DNA of 64,000 nucleotides from Alviniconcha marisindica (Eukaryota > Mollusca > Gastropoda > Provannidae): contig JABMCL010003783.1 of the NCBI GenBank assembly GCA_018857735.1, positions 208,501-272,500 on the forward strand, written 5' to 3'. Shown here one piece after another: positions 10,520 to 22,779 of the stretch. The first letter of the stretch is position 1. The number at the start of each line of letters is the position of its first letter. The position numbers and the translations under genes were made by a program. The notes beneath the pieces are model-generated. The model was not told where the DNA came from, did no database searches, and saw only the letters and a program-made list of their open reading frames with translations.

Positions 10520-10605
10520 CGTTAGATCAGAGCTGAATTTAAAGGACAGTACAAGGTGTGTGTTATGTTGTGACTCTATACGTGTATCGAAGTATATGTA
10601 TGTAT

Positions 10606-10608
<3 letters not shown>

Positions 10609-10656
<48 letters not shown>
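10609..10656. repeat. TA microsatellite
   Basis: Pure TA run of about 48 bases. Confidence 0.95.
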
Positions 10657-10660
<4 letters not shown>

Positions 10661-11263
10661 TATACATGTATGTATCCAAGTTAAGATGGTGGATTGAAAG
10701 GAAATTTTAAACATGAGTGTGATGGCAGCTGCTGTGACTACAAGAAAGACATGGGCTACTACACCACGGCCACAACGGAAATGTTTTCTTCGAGTCAGAC
10801 ATAGGCTGAAATGTGACCCCACAAGCATCAAATTACAGACACTTCGTGTCACTCCAGTGACTGTGCTTTGACCTTGCATGTGTCACGTGATGTCCCACCG
10901 GAAATGACTTCGTCTTGCTGAAGTTTTAAATGTTCCCAATCCGGCGTTTTCTACCTAATTTGCTGCTGGCATCCACACATGCAACTTTTTAATTTTATTT
11001 TATAGACGTTGCCAGTGAATTCTACACAATTTTTAACTAATAATGTTGTGTTATTATCCTTTAAGGCCAAAATGCAATCATGTGGTTGCTTCTCAGATTC
11101 CGTCTTTTTTATATGCGCTTTTTACTTTTATAAAGTATTTGATGTGGTATGATGTCCGTCTGCATTGGTCACCATCCCTTCGTAACTGCATTTTAACTGA
11201 TCTGAAACTGAATAAACCATATACGCCTCTGTATGTCTCATATTGTGTCTGTCTGTATGGCTG

Positions 11264-11265
<2 letters not shown>

Positions 11266-11362
<97 letters not shown>

Positions 11363-11373
11363 GTATGTGTGTT

Positions 11374-11437
<64 letters not shown>
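11266..11437. repeat. Mirror CT / GA microsatellite pair forming a long inverted repeat
   Basis: A CT run of about 93 bases (11266-11358) is followed, after an 18-base spacer (11359-11376), by a GA run of about 61 bases (11377-11437). The two are reverse complements, so a single strand could form a stem of about 60 bp. A G homopolymer sits at about 11493-11511. Confidence 0.95.
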
Positions 11438-11439
<2 letters not shown>

Positions 11440-11932
11440 TGTGTGTGTTTGAGTGAGTGTGTGTGTGTGCGCGTGAGAGAGAGAGGAGGGGGGTGGGGGG
11501 GGGGGGGGGGGATAGAGAGCAATTGACTGGTTGATTGATTAATCGTTAATACTCAAGGATAATGATTTTAGGCAGAAGCCTAGTCTTACAATCTGTCCTT
11601 GCTATAAAACACACACACGCACGCACACACACACACACACACACACAATGACACACACATCTATGCAAGGTATAGCCCAAATGCCCAAGGTAAATGTAAA
11701 AGCCTAGCCTTGTTGAGAGAGTTCAGAAAATGTTCAGATCCTACAATATCTGACAAACCTGTCGGATGGGACATTCACCATAACATTTCAAATCGGTTCA
11801 GTCGCAGGAAAATTATGAATTATAAGAATATAGCAGACTTTCAGGTTCAGTGTCGTCATCTGTCATTGTCTGCATATTTAATTATGTTGAAATATCAAGA
11901 AAAACAAAAACACATGTGAATAATAATTATTA

Positions 11933-12010
11933 TTATTATTATTATTGATCGCTATTAAGTATAGCGCTATTCTCTGCTCTCGGGCAGACTCACTGCGCTC
12001 ATCGCGACTT
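11933..12010 (-). mobile_element. LINE/SINE 3' tail, reverse orientation
   Basis: On the minus strand it reads GCGCAGTGAGTCTGC, then GAGAATAGCGCTATACTTAA, then ATT repeats. This is the same 3' tail as the LINE at 1-1720. A C15/T8/G run hairpin-like block adjoins at 12030-12076. Confidence 0.75.
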
Positions 12011-12129
12011 GTGATCGAATGGCTATTCCCTCCCCCCCCCCCCCCCTTTTTTTTTGGGGGGTAGGGGGTGGGGGGGAGCGCATTTTTAGTATCCACCAAG
12101 CAGTAGGCCTACTGACAGCGCTTACATTT

Positions 12130-12420
12130 GGTTGTATACATGACTGGTGCCACGTGAAACTCGTCATCCCGGCGCACGTTCTTTGCATACCTTACAACCA
12201 TGCACCAGCTTACCGTGTCGCTTCGTTCGACGCAACATATGTTGGGTGCATGTGTGTTTAGCTGTAACATGCCACCTGAGCTTCTGGCAGAATGACCGGG
12301 ATCTTTTATGTGCCGCTATTGTGGTAACTCGGGGTACCACATGGAGCAGGTGGTGGGCGTGCAGATTAACTGACCTGACCTAGGTCAGTCATGGCGGGAT
12401 GCAGGGTCATGGTGGGAAAT
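12130..12420 (+). repeat. Dispersed repeat fragment with ACCGGGATCTTTTATGTGC motif
   Basis: Contains ACCGGGATCTTTTATGTGCC and a short downstream GGGTACCAC block. From general familiarity I associate this motif with interspersed repeats in gastropod genomes; this is memory-based and was not searched. The overlapping open frames have no recognisable domain. Confidence 0.4.
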
Positions 12421-12427
12421 ACTGAGT

Positions 12428-12960
12428 TAGGCAGGTAGGTAGTGTTGCTTAATGTCCTCAGATGTCAGTTGACATATTGGGGACAAGCTGTGACCAATGC
12501 CGAAGCATGGTTCGATATAACTTTACCCACGGTCCACGGAAACCAGAAGGCTCGTCAGTTAGGACGGACAGCCCAGGACGGCCACCTTCACTCTCACACA
12601 GCTCCTGAACTATGAACTGAGAGTTAAGTAAGTAAACATGGTGCTTAACGTCCACAGAAACCATAAGGCTTATTAGGGACGGGGAGAAGGGGGTTGGGAG
12701 GGGGGGAGATTATATACCTGTCACTACACTGTCTCCACGGCCACTGAGAATGATTCCCGCATTAAGATGGGCAGTGATGAGAGCCATTTTAATGTTTCAG
12801 TAGAAAATGATGAACAAAGTCACAAGACAGTGTCCACAAACCACAACCTTTTTGAAGAGAACGGAGAGCTGAAGCGGTATCTAACTGAGGTCCTTCCGCT
12901 TACCAGCCTAATGCCTTACCGCTAGGCCAAACCGGCTCACAAACTGAGAGTTACGCCCCT
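12428..12960 (+). repeat. Longest F1 copy, with a tRNA-like box A near its end
   Basis: Starts with GTTGCTTAATGTCCTCAGAT, continues through an F1 core and end (12480-12612), then a second core at 12640-12680. It then runs on through the segment shared with 4880-5200 to a stretch whose reverse complement (12929-12919) reads TGGCCTAGCGG, a good RNA polymerase III box A. No convincing box B follows. This suggests a composite of F1 and a tRNA-derived SINE head, or that F1 is itself a SINE with a decayed promoter. Confidence 0.65.
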
Positions 12961-13650
12961 TGTCTGCTTATGAACCATCCAAAGTTCAGGTTACTTTGTG
13001 GTGTCTTTGTTCAAAACGAAACGGTTCATCGTCAGCATCATCACTGAGAAACATGCTTTTATAAATAAGGCACATCTTCACACTCTTGGTAAAATTTTGT
13101 TTCCAATACATATTATATGCATTAAAAATTATCAGCACTGAAATATAGCACGTCATGAACCATTGTTTCAGATTACGTGTGTGCTCATGAGTGTGTTTCT
13201 GTTGTGGTTGTGCACGTACATGTGTGAAGCAGCAGTGGATGGATGTATGTGTGTATGCATGCGCGTGCGTACGTGGGTGTGTACGTGCATACAGGCATGC
13301 TGCACGCTCTCGTGTGTTGATAGAATCGGGTATGCCCCCTGTGTGCGTTTTTTAGTTTTAAAAATGTTTCTAAAACGGAGAGGGAGAGCGCAGATGGAGA
13401 GAAAGAACTGAAAAAAGTTACAGTGAGGCGAAGAAGGGGAGAAAGAAAGGTAAGAGAGACTAGTCCAGTAATTTGAGTACAAGACACACAACCAATTCCT
13501 TCTTCGCTCACTTTTATTCCTTTGTTCGCTCAACGTTCATGCCGCATATTATAATAACTGTACACTTTTTAAAATGACACAAGCAACGGTAAAAGTGATC
13601 ACACACACATGCACACTCAGCCAGACCATCATCCTACCACCGCCTAGTCA
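12960..13650. other. Unannotated stretch
   Basis: Low-complexity GTGT/ACGT-rich sequence around 13160-13310 and A/G-rich sequence around 13370-13470. The overlapping open frames on both strands have no domain. Confidence 0.4.
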
Positions 13651-13654
13651 GCAG

Positions 13655-13955
13655 GGGTGGTCGGGTTACAATCGCTACAGCAGGAACCATGTCTTGGTTA
13701 CAATCGCTACAGCAGGAAACATGTCTTGGTTACAATCGCTACAGCAGGAACCATGTCTTGGTTACAATTGCTACAGCAGGACCATGACTTGGTTACAATC
13801 ACTACAGCAGGAACCATGTCTTGGTTACAACTGCTACAGCTGGAAACATGTCTTGGTTACAACTGCTACAGCTGGAACCATGTCTTGATTACAATTGCTA
13901 CAGCAGGAACCATGTCTTGGTTACAACTGCTGCAGTGGGAACCATATCTTGCATT
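13655..13955. repeat. Minisatellite, about 33-bp unit, nine copies
   Basis: Unit TTACAATCGCTACAGCAGGA ACCATGTCTTGG. The unit is divisible by three, which explains the repetitive open frames. Confidence 0.9.
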
Positions 13956-14388
13956 TTAGTCTGGGGCTGTGAAGAAGCCAATAACTCCCACCACAAGTCC
14001 TCCAGTTCCACACATCCGTGTCAATCATCCATCAGTCTCTTCTCACAAACACACAAACTTCTGTCATGAAAACGAACCAAGCGGACTTTCAGTCCGCTTC
14101 ATTTGCTCCGTGGTAAACCTGCCATGGGGGAGGGGGGATCAAGGGAAAAATGACCTGAACACACGTAACACACTGCTGTGATTATATTGTGAAGAAAATC
14201 GTTATGTTGTTATAGCGCTCCCCAGCTGAACACTCCTTGGGGGGAGGGGGAGGGGAGGTCCACCCTGTACATGCAACTCTACACTGACAAATGCAATTCA
14301 TTGGATGAACAGATTGCATCTGAGTTTTATTATTTTAATTTTTGTATTACCATGGCACCTGGGCAGCCACACACTGTCTGCAGAGGAT

Positions 14389-14661
14389 TTATCTTGGATT
14401 TCTGTGCTTGCTGTTATGCAAGAAGCTTATCATGGCTGAAGACGGTCCCCGCATGACCATGCAGCTCACATAGCCTTGGTGTTTTAAATGCTGTCGATGT
14501 GCAACAGCCCCAGCCATGGCATGAAAATCGTCATGAAGTGCATGCATTCGTATCTGTGTGAAAAAGATGGTTGTCTGCACGCCCAAAACAACAGTTGACT
14601 CCTTTTGTGAGATGTGCTTCAAAATCATGGAACACTTAGCCCGCATCATCTTGTCCAACAC
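14389..14661 (-). other. Unrecognised 90-codon open frame
   Basis: Non-repetitive frame beginning MLDKMMRAKCSMILKHISQK in a region otherwise made of arrays. No domain, no clear splice sites, no neighbouring gene. It could be chance or a fragment of an old element. Confidence 0.15.
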
Positions 14662-14889
14662 CCAAACAAATTTTGAACGTGACTGGATCAGAACCTAGTG
14701 AGAAAATACAACTTGAAACTGTTGAAGTTTGAACTGTCTGTCGCTACAGTGGCCCCGAAGTCATTATCTGTTGTTACTGTGGCACTGAAGTACTTGTCTG
14801 GCATTACTGTGACCATGAAGTAAAACCAGGGTCATTCCGAAGAAAAGAGCAGGTATGAATCAATGGGCAAAGCTCAATATCCAAGGTCA

Positions 14890-15085
14890 TCCAAGGTCTG
14901 AAAGATGACGCTTTAATAATAATCATAATCATAATGAGGCCTGAAATATGACATTTTAATAATAATAATAATAATGAGGTCTGAAAGATGACCCTTTAGT
15001 AATAATAATCATGATAATAATGAGGCCTGAAAGATGACACTTAAGTAATAATAATAATGAGGCCTGAAAGATGACACTTTAGTAA
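14890..15085. repeat. Minisatellite of GAGGCCTGAAAGATGACACTTTA with ATA spacers
   Basis: Five copies of the phrase separated by AATAATAAT stretches of variable length. Confidence 0.85.
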
Positions 15086-15394
15086 TAAATGTACTTAAAA
15101 AACATTCCGTGAATGTTCTGTGGTGGCAATCTTTCAATGAACATGGGAGATATGTATGTGTGCGTGTGTGTGCATTAGTGGTTAGTGTGTGTGCACACGT
15201 GTAACTGAGAAGCAAGCAGTGACGATGTCTGTAGATGCAGACCCATGGTAACAAATCCTGTCCACATAAAAGAATGACAAAATAATACATTCATGTCCAT
15301 GTAAAAATGAAATCTAAGGATTCTCATGAAAAATCATCTGTTGCCAAAAGAGAAGTGAACCAAAATCTACCATTACCATGCTGTTACGGTTAGC

Positions 15395-16300
15395 CAGTTA
15401 GTTGGTGCTTTGAGCCCAGTCAACCACAGGAAATTGCTGCTCTGAGCCCAGTCAACCAGAGGATTGGTGCTCTGAGCCCAGTCAACCAGAGGATTGGTGC
15501 TCTGAGCCCAGTCAACCAGAGGATTGGTGCTCTGAGCCCAGTCAACCAGAGGATTGGTGCTCTGAGCCCAGTCAACCAGAGGATTGGTGCTCAGGGCCCA
15601 GTCAACCACAGAAAATTGCTGTACTGAGCCCAGTCAACCAGAGGACTGGTGCTCTGAGCCCAGTCAACCAGAGGATTGGTGCTCTGAGCCAAGTCAACCA
15701 GAGGATTGGTGCTCTGAGCCCAGTCAACCAGAGGATTGGTGCTCTGAGCCCAGTCAACCAGAGGATTGGTGCTCTGAGCCCAGTCAACCAGAGGATTGGT
15801 GCTCTGAGCCCAGTCAACCAGAGGATTGGTGCTCTGAGCCCAGTCAGCCAGAGGATTGGTGCTCTGAGCCCAGTCAACCACAGAAAATTGCTGCTCTGAG
15901 CCCAGTCAACCACAGAAAATTGCTGCTCTGAGCCCAGTCAACCACAGAAAATTGCTGCTCTGAGCCCAGTCAGCCAGAGGACTGGTGCTCTGAGCCCAGT
16001 CAGCCAGAGGATTGGTGCTCTGAGCCCAGTCAACCAGAGGATTGGTGCTCTAAGCCCAGTCAACCACATATGATTGGTGCTCTGAACCCAGTCAACCACA
16101 TATGATTGGTGCTCTGAACCCAGTCAACCAGAGGATTGGTACTCTGAGCCCAGTCAACCACAAAGGATTGGTGCTCTGAGCCCAGTCAACCACAGAGGAT
16201 TGGTGCTTTGAGCCCAGTCAACCACAGAGGATTGGTGCTTAGGGCCCAGTCAACCACAGAAGATTGGTGCTTTGATCCCAGTCAACCACAGAGGATTACA
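15395..16300. repeat. Minisatellite, 30-bp unit, about 30 copies
   Basis: Unit AACCAGAGGATTGGTGCTCT GAGCCCAGTC, with a minor variant containing ACAGAAAATTGCTG. Because the unit is a multiple of three it gives 60-115 codon frames on both strands; these are not genes. Confidence 0.95.
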
Positions 16301-16689
16301 CCAGGGCTGTTATAGAAAGAGATATCACCAATCACAGCATGCTTGAATACAGACTTCTGTCCACTACAAATATTACAAATGAAAAATAAATTACCCACAT
16401 GTTTACAGAGATGGAGACGGACAACAGCAGAGACAGAGAAACAGGCATACATGAAGCAAAACTGAAAAAGAAAACTGCCGACATAAATCATAATGGTATA
16501 GAGAGGAACAGGGGATTAAAAGACGGGAAAACAAAACTTCGTTTTTGCTGCACAAGATGAACAAGCAAGCAAACAACTGTATGCCGTTAGCTGTACTTTA
16601 GCAATAGGTCACTGTAGGTAAGATGCCCCAACATCCCAAAGCAAAATGGAAACCCTTCACCACAAAAATACACCCAGTCCTGCTGCCAC

Positions 16690-18050
16690 TGACAAACGGC
16701 TGGGTGTCTACGTATGACGGGCACGACGGCAACGGTGCAGCCTTCACTGCTGAAGCCACTTGCACTTAACCGGGTGTCTATGTATGACGCTTGACAGCAA
16801 CGATGGTGCAAACTTTACTAATGAAGCCACTTGTACTTAATCCTGACTGGGTGTCTGTGTATGACAGACAATAGCAACGGTGCAGACTTTACTGTTGAAG
16901 CCAGTTGTACTTAACTGGGTGTCTATGTATGATGGACACAACTTGAACAGCAACAGTGCAGACTTCACTGCTGAAGCCACTTGTACTTAACTGGGTGTCT
17001 ACATATGACAGATAACAGCAACAGTGCACAATTGTTGAAGCCGCATGTACTTAACTGGGTGTCTATGTATGACTGATAACAGCAACAGTGCACAAGTTAC
17101 TGTTGAAGCCACATGTACTTAACTGGGTGTCTATGTATGACAGACAGCAGCAACGGTGCAGACTTTATTGTTGAAGCCGCATGTACTTAACTGGGTGTCT
17201 ATCTATGATGGACAGCAGCAATGGCGCTGACTTTACTGCTGAAGCCACTTGTACTTAACCGGGTGTCTGTGTATGACAGACAACAGTAACGGTGCAGATT
17301 TCACCGCTAAAGCCACTTGCAGTAGACAGGGTTAGTACACAGGTGGTAGTGGTAGTGGTAGTGGCGCAACCCAACTGTCTACCTACACTTGTGCGTGTGC
17401 CTCAAGCGTGACGTAGCCGAAGTTGCACTGATCGCTACCTAAACACCTGCCCCTTCACACAGAAGAGTAACTTCAGAAGGTTCATCCAGTAACAAACTTT
17501 ACAAATTAGTCTTTTGTGGCATCACTGATCAAGTAGTTGTTATGCTCATAAAACTGACAAGAAAGATGCACTCAGCGGCACCTGGTTACTTCAGTTGGTT
17601 GCACTGCTACGGTTCACTATTTTGATTTCGGATGAAATCTTTATAGGGTTACATCATAAAGCTAAAACAGCACTAAAATCAACAAAAGCAACCCAAATTA
17701 CAATCTTATACAAGCATAGGATGCTAATCTACAAAGAAAAGTAGAAGTTTAATGTTTACTTATAGCAAAATAAAGTGGAAATGGTCCCTACGAATCCACT
17801 GTGGTAAGAATGCAGCAGTAGATGAAAGCTGGAGCCATGTGGTAAACAATCCTCATAACCTCCGACCTGTGACCTCTGATCCCCACACACATCACTGACA
17901 TCACAAGAGAAAATAGTTCCCTAACCACTACCACTACCACCTGTGTACTAACCCTCTCTACTCACTAACCCTCTCTACTAACTGGGTCAGTGGGTGTCTA
18001 TGTATGCATGACAGACAACCGCAACGGTGCAGACGTCACTGCTGAAGCTA
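16690..18050. repeat. Minisatellite, about 64-bp unit, split by an inserted element
   Basis: Nine to ten copies of a unit including AAGCCACTTGTACTTAACTG GGTGTCTATGTATGACAGAC and AGCAACGGTGCAGACTTTACTG occupy 16690-17320. One more copy resumes at about 17980-18050. The interruption at 17321-17979 is the inverted-repeat element described separately. Confidence 0.9.
17321..17962. mobile_element. Non-autonomous element of about 0.64 kb with 38-bp terminal inverted repeats
   Basis: The left end (17321 onward) reads AGTAGACAGGGTTAGTACAC then AGGTGGTAGTGGTAGTGG. The reverse complement of the right end (17962 backward) reads AGTAGAGAGGGTTAGTACAC then AGGTGGTAGTGGTAGTGG, with a single mismatch. The element splits the 64-bp minisatellite, whose sequence resumes to its right. 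The final 17 bases of the right end are themselves duplicated (17963-17979). No transposase frame lies inside, and I could not find a clean target-site duplication. It resembles a MITE; the superfamily is unknown. Confidence 0.75.
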
Positions 18051-18243
18051 CTTGTGAACAGAACAAAGATTTCATCCTCATGTGCAAATGTGTTTTCAAC
18101 TGGTTCCTGACGTAGTCTTGTAACAGTATGGTGATAATGATGAACAGCTTCTTGTAAACAGAACAAAGATTTCATCCTCAAGTGCACATACATTTCCAAC
18201 TGGGTCCTGACGTAGTCTAGTAGGGTGACAATGATGAACAGCT
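18048..18243. repeat. Tandem duplication, about 97-bp unit, two copies
   Basis: Both copies contain AACAGAACAAAGATTTCATC CTCA, a run ending TCCTGACGTAGTCT, and AATGATGAACAGCTTCT. Confidence 0.9.
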
Positions 18244-18394
18244 TCTCTAAAGCACACTTCCAGTGGCCGACTTCGCTGCTCTGTGCGCTGTACACAAAGG
18301 GGGAAGGGTGTTCACAGGGAGTCCCGTACCGTCCTAGCAGAGAAGCAGACATGATTACGGAAAACAATAACACACAGCATGCACTTACACCCAT

Positions 18395-18640
18395 GTGTAA
18401 TCAGCGCAACAATGTGTTGTGGACCACATCTAGTCCAGCGGGTGTTGTCGGTCATCACGGCACAATGTTGGGTAACAATGTTAACGTGTTGTGGTGATTA
18501 CGTAAGTTCAGTCATCATGACCTGACGTCAGAAATGATCACGACAGCGTACTGTAATTAAGTATAGTCCGTCATGATGGCACAACGTCGGGATGGATGAT
18601 GATCATAACGTGCTGTGTTTAACTTAAGAGTGGTCAGTTC
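18395..18640. repeat. Degenerate tandem repeat, about 75-bp unit, three copies
   Basis: Copies share GTCATCACGGCACAATGTTG GG-type and TAACGTGTTGTG-type blocks with heavy divergence. Confidence 0.6.
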
Positions 18641-18686
18641 TCCTATCAGGGCTCGAGGCCTGATTTTTCTTCACATCCAGTGATGC

Positions 18687-18750
18687 CTACGAATGGCTCC
18701 CCCGTCCTCCCACATCCAGAATCTCCTCCTTGACGATCAGATTCACCGCT
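18687..18750 (-). CDS. Weak candidate terminal exon, possibly of MEAF6
   Basis: On the minus strand a good acceptor (TTGCTTGTGTGTATTCCAG) ends at 18751. In the phase left by MEAF6 exon 5 (AG|A) the sequence reads R, then AVNLIVKEEILDVGGRGSHS, then stop. The phase match and the coding-like composition are the only support; the peptide does not resemble the DLKLNKKPRADY end of vertebrate MEAF6. The opposite strand also has an acceptor-like TTTTTCTTCACATCCAG here, so strand is uncertain. Confidence 0.2.
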
Positions 18751-18867
18751 CTGGAATACACACAAGCAAAATGTCAAACTGGCGGAAACGACTGCCTCAT
18801 AAAAGTAATTACACGAAACCAAGGACAAAAATTGAATACTCTCACAATACAGAGAGGCTGGGAAATA

Positions 18868-18907
18868 CTGGAGGGAGGGGGGGGGGGGGGGGGGGGGGGA
18901 GGGGGGG
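18868..18907. repeat. G-rich homopolymer tract
   Basis: About 40 bases of nearly pure G with A interruptions; a potential quadruplex and assembly-error hotspot. Confidence 0.9.
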
Positions 18908-18959
18908 TTTGAAGGGGTTAAGGCTGGGGTGGTGGTGGAGTTTATAATTGGGGAGGTGG

Positions 18960-20330
18960 GTTAAGCCCCCTGTCTAATCAAGTGTTTAAAGGTGACCCAG
19001 TAAACACACATGTGATAACGGCATTAACGCTACTACGCTGTCTTTTCATACAGTTTGCAGAGTCGCCTCCAGCTGCATTAGTACTTCCTTTCAAATTTTC
19101 AAAGTCTTGTGTTTATCAACATGAACTCTTCTGTGACACAGGAAATCTATTCCAAATAAATACCTTGCAACACCTCTAACACTGTAGTAATAGTTCTTTC
19201 TGTCAAATTTCTCCATCAGGCGCCACTTGGGAATGCCAGTGAAGAAGACTCTACCACACTGACCGTGACAGAGAATACCACCTGTCTGGGGTTCTTCTTC
19301 TTTAGCACTGGGATTGAAACGTTACGCTATACTACTACTGCCAGAGGTGCTGGCAATACTTACACTACAGTAAAACCTTGTATAATGTTTATGTACTGGA
19401 CAGGACCAAAGTGAAGAACTGACAAAAACTAAATAATAATAATCAAACAACTCAACCCATGGATCAGATTTGGCTGAAGCAGCAAGGCTTTTAACTTTAA
19501 GTGTTTGTCCTCTTTATTTTAGTCTGTGGCAAGGTCTTTCAGGTCTTACTATTGTTAGTATGATGAACCACATGCTGTTTCACTACACTCTGGCCAACTC
19601 TACTGGGAAATCTCAAAATACAGAGATCTCAGCATGCACAGATTTTAATTCTACAAATACAGAACAATATAATTTATGTCAACTGAATGTACTTTCACTG
19701 CTAGTGCTACAAAAATTGTTCGTAAAAATTATAAAGTGAAACACACACACACCACAGCCATGTTTCCTACAGTTCAGCCAGTCACCGTTTTTCATAAATC
19801 CATTAGAAACAGACTGGGATTAGGGCTTGCTGTTTGGGTCTTGAAGTAAATGTGGCAGCTATGTGGGTAATAATAACACACTCAGCTCCCAGCCCAAACT
19901 CCAAGCACTGGTTTACGACATCCTTCATTCAACCACTGCTGTATTTAGTTACGCCATAGGGTCCAGAAAACCGTCAGCTAACAAGCAGTTTTTTTTGTTG
20001 GTGCTCAAACTGTAGTAAGTTTGTTACAAACAACTCAAATAAAACCAAGGCGTGTCATTTAAAGCCGCCAACAAAGTTTGCACCAGCACAAATAAAACCA
20101 CAATCATTTGAATCGAGATGGAACTCTCTTTTGTTTTAACCCTTGGCGCTAGGTTGTTTCTACAGTCATATTAGTACCCGAACCTTTCGGAGGGCGCTGA
20201 CCGCGTCACTGGACAGCTGCACAGAGATAAAGAGTGCCCCTTCAGTGGCATAACTAAATCTGGCAGAGTTTGGAGGAAGGAGCCGGAAAGCGGTGTTCGG
20301 AGTGTGCTCCCAGCCATGGGTCTAGGAGAC
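18960..20330. other. Unannotated stretch
   Basis: Unique AT-balanced sequence, possibly a UTR or intron. On the minus strand near 20224-20176, CTCTGTGCAG is followed by a short open peptide, LSSDAVSALRKVRVLI and stop. That is too short to call. Confidence 0.35.
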
Positions 20331-20334
20331 TCGC

Positions 20335-20655
20335 ACAAAGCACCAGTACTAGCACAAAGCACCAGTACTAGCACAAAGCACCAGTACTAGCACAAATCAC
20401 CAGTACTAGCACAAAAGACTAGTACTGCCACAATGCACTAGCACAAAGCTCTTGTACTAGCACAAAGCACTAGTAATAGCACACAGTACCAGCACACAAA
20501 GCACCAGTGCTAATACAAAATACTAGCACAAAGCACTAGTACTAGCACAAAATACTAGCACTACCACAAAACACCAGTACTAGCACAAAGCACTAGTACT
20601 AGCACAAAGCACTAAACAAAGTGCTAGCACAAAGCACTAGTACTAGCACAAGGAA
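20335..20655. repeat. Short minisatellite, about 17-bp unit
   Basis: Unit GCACAAAGCACCAGTACTA with contractions, about 17 copies, ending at 20655. Confidence 0.9.
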
Positions 20656-21614
20656 GAGAAAAGGTGAGCAACTACTGTGGGAACTACATGTGGGTTACAT
20701 GCAGGAACAGTACACTCAGTTAAACTTAAAGCCATGTGACCAAGAGACGATACACCAAGCACCAGCACAAATGAAAATGCACACAAGACAGAATGTCAGC
20801 TTGTCCATATCCATAGGTGTCAGTGAGAAGAAGAGAAATGACTGTAAAATATTTTAACCCCTTCACTGCTGAAAGATGCACGGACACGCCAGCAAACAGT
20901 GTATTTTCTGCTCCTATAACATCTACTTTCAATGCTATGTGTTTTGATGAAAATCCTTTCACATGAAAGTGCAAAAAAACAAGACAAACAGTTTAAGGGT
21001 TTCAAATTTTGCACATTTATTGGTCATTTTCAAGTGACATCATGGCAGTGAAGGGGTTAACCCCCCATCCCCACCTCCCACAAACAACTATTAAGGACAA
21101 AAACAACTGTTGCTGAAAAACATCCTCCCAGGGCCAACGCCACATGAATATCGTCAATGTATGTCTACATATTTCAACATGACTGATTTAGTGATTCACT
21201 GTCAGTTTGCAAATTATTCTTTTTAGATTTTTGTGACTTTCATCCTGTTTTGATATAATTTACAGTCAAAAAAGCAGGATACCCATAAGCAATCCCACGA
21301 TTAACTTCCATTCAAATTATCAAAACAGCACAACTCGAGTCCCCCGGTTAAACACAAATTCCTGTGACCTGAAAACAGGTCATGGTCAGCAAAACCAGTA
21401 TGAACAGGTGGCCATTTGATTGATTCATCTGTGTTTGATCTGACCAATAACGTGAATGATCTCTGTTTGATCTGACCAATAATGTGAATCATCTCTGTTT
21501 GATCTGACCAGTAACAATTAACATGCATGTGTAGTCATGTAGAGTGAATGATGTCCAGTCATGTAGCGTGTAGTGCTGCAGAGTTTGAGTTATAACTTTG
21601 CAAGACATGAAGTA

Positions 21615-22255
21615 CTGTAAGTCAGGGGAGGTTGGCAGACAGAATGGTAGTGTGGGCAAACTGTGGGTGCATGACTCTATTGTAGTACTGTAAGTTGTGG
21701 GGAGGTTGGCAGACAGAATGGTAGTGTGGGCAAACTGTGGGTGCATGTGCAGGGTGTGGGTGCATGACTCTATTGTAGTACTGTAAGACGTGGGGAGATT
21801 GGCAGACTGAGAATGGTAGTGTGGGCAAACTGTGGGTGCATGTGCAGGGTGTGGGTGCATGACTCTATTGTAGTACTGTAAGATGTGGGGAGATTGGCAG
21901 ACTGAGAATGGTAGTGTGGGCAAACTGTGGGTGCATGTGCAGGGTGTGGGTGCATGACTCTATTGTAGTACTGTAAGACGTGGGGAGATTGGCAGACTGA
22001 GAATGGTAGTGTGGGCAAACTGTGGGTGCATGTGCAGGGTGTGGGTGCATGACTCTATTGTAGTACTGTAAGACGTGGGGAGACTGGCAGACTGAGAATG
22101 GTAGTGTGGGCAAACTGTGGGTGCATGTGCAGGGTGTGGGTGCATGACTCTATTGTAGTACTGTAAGACGTGGGGAGATTGGCAGACTGAGAATAGTAGT
22201 GTGGGCAAACTGTGGGTGCATGTGCAGGGTGTGGGTGTATGACTATGAGCATGTG
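21615..22255. repeat. Minisatellite, 95-bp unit, about seven copies
   Basis: Highly homogeneous copies running from GGTGTGGGTGCATGACTCTA through TTGTAGTACTGTAAGACGTG to GTGTGGGCAAACTGTGGGTG. The near identity points to recent amplification. Confidence 0.95.
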
Positions 22256-22779
22256 GGTAGGCTACTGCAGGCAATGCTGGGCTGACACCCAGGGACACTG
22301 ATCAGCTCCCCTCAGTAATATATAATACCCTTTCCAACTTCCACAGACAACTCATTACAAAATCACAGCATATGCAGACAGACTGTGGAATGCAAGATAC
22401 TATGTTAAGTTAGCAGGCACACATATAACAGCATGATAACAAAAATATGCAGGCAAGCATATTATGTGTTACAATGGTGTGGTTACAAACTATGCCCATA
22501 AGCCTCTGCTAAGTCTAAAATACAGTGATACTTAAAATAAGAGATCAAATACAACTTGTTTTTCTAAATGCAGGCAAAGAAATCATAGGACTATGTTTAA
22601 AGCAATGCAGACAAAAATACTACTTTATTACAGACCAACTAAATACGAGAGAGGAAAGATTAATAGGAGAGGTATAAAAAATGTGAGAACACACTATAAT
22701 AGGTGTTTGTGACAGTGAGCTGGGGGCCACGCAATCAAGATCAGACCAGCAGTACACAGACAAGCCAGCAGCACTGAGT

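Noticed and set aside
11233..11526. Ser/Leu and Arg/Glu frames
   Set aside because: Translation of CT/GA microsatellites.
15373..15931. Frames of 78-115 codons on both strands, e.g. repeated EPSQPEDWCS
   Set aside because: 30-bp unit divisible by three; no initiation context, no selection signature.
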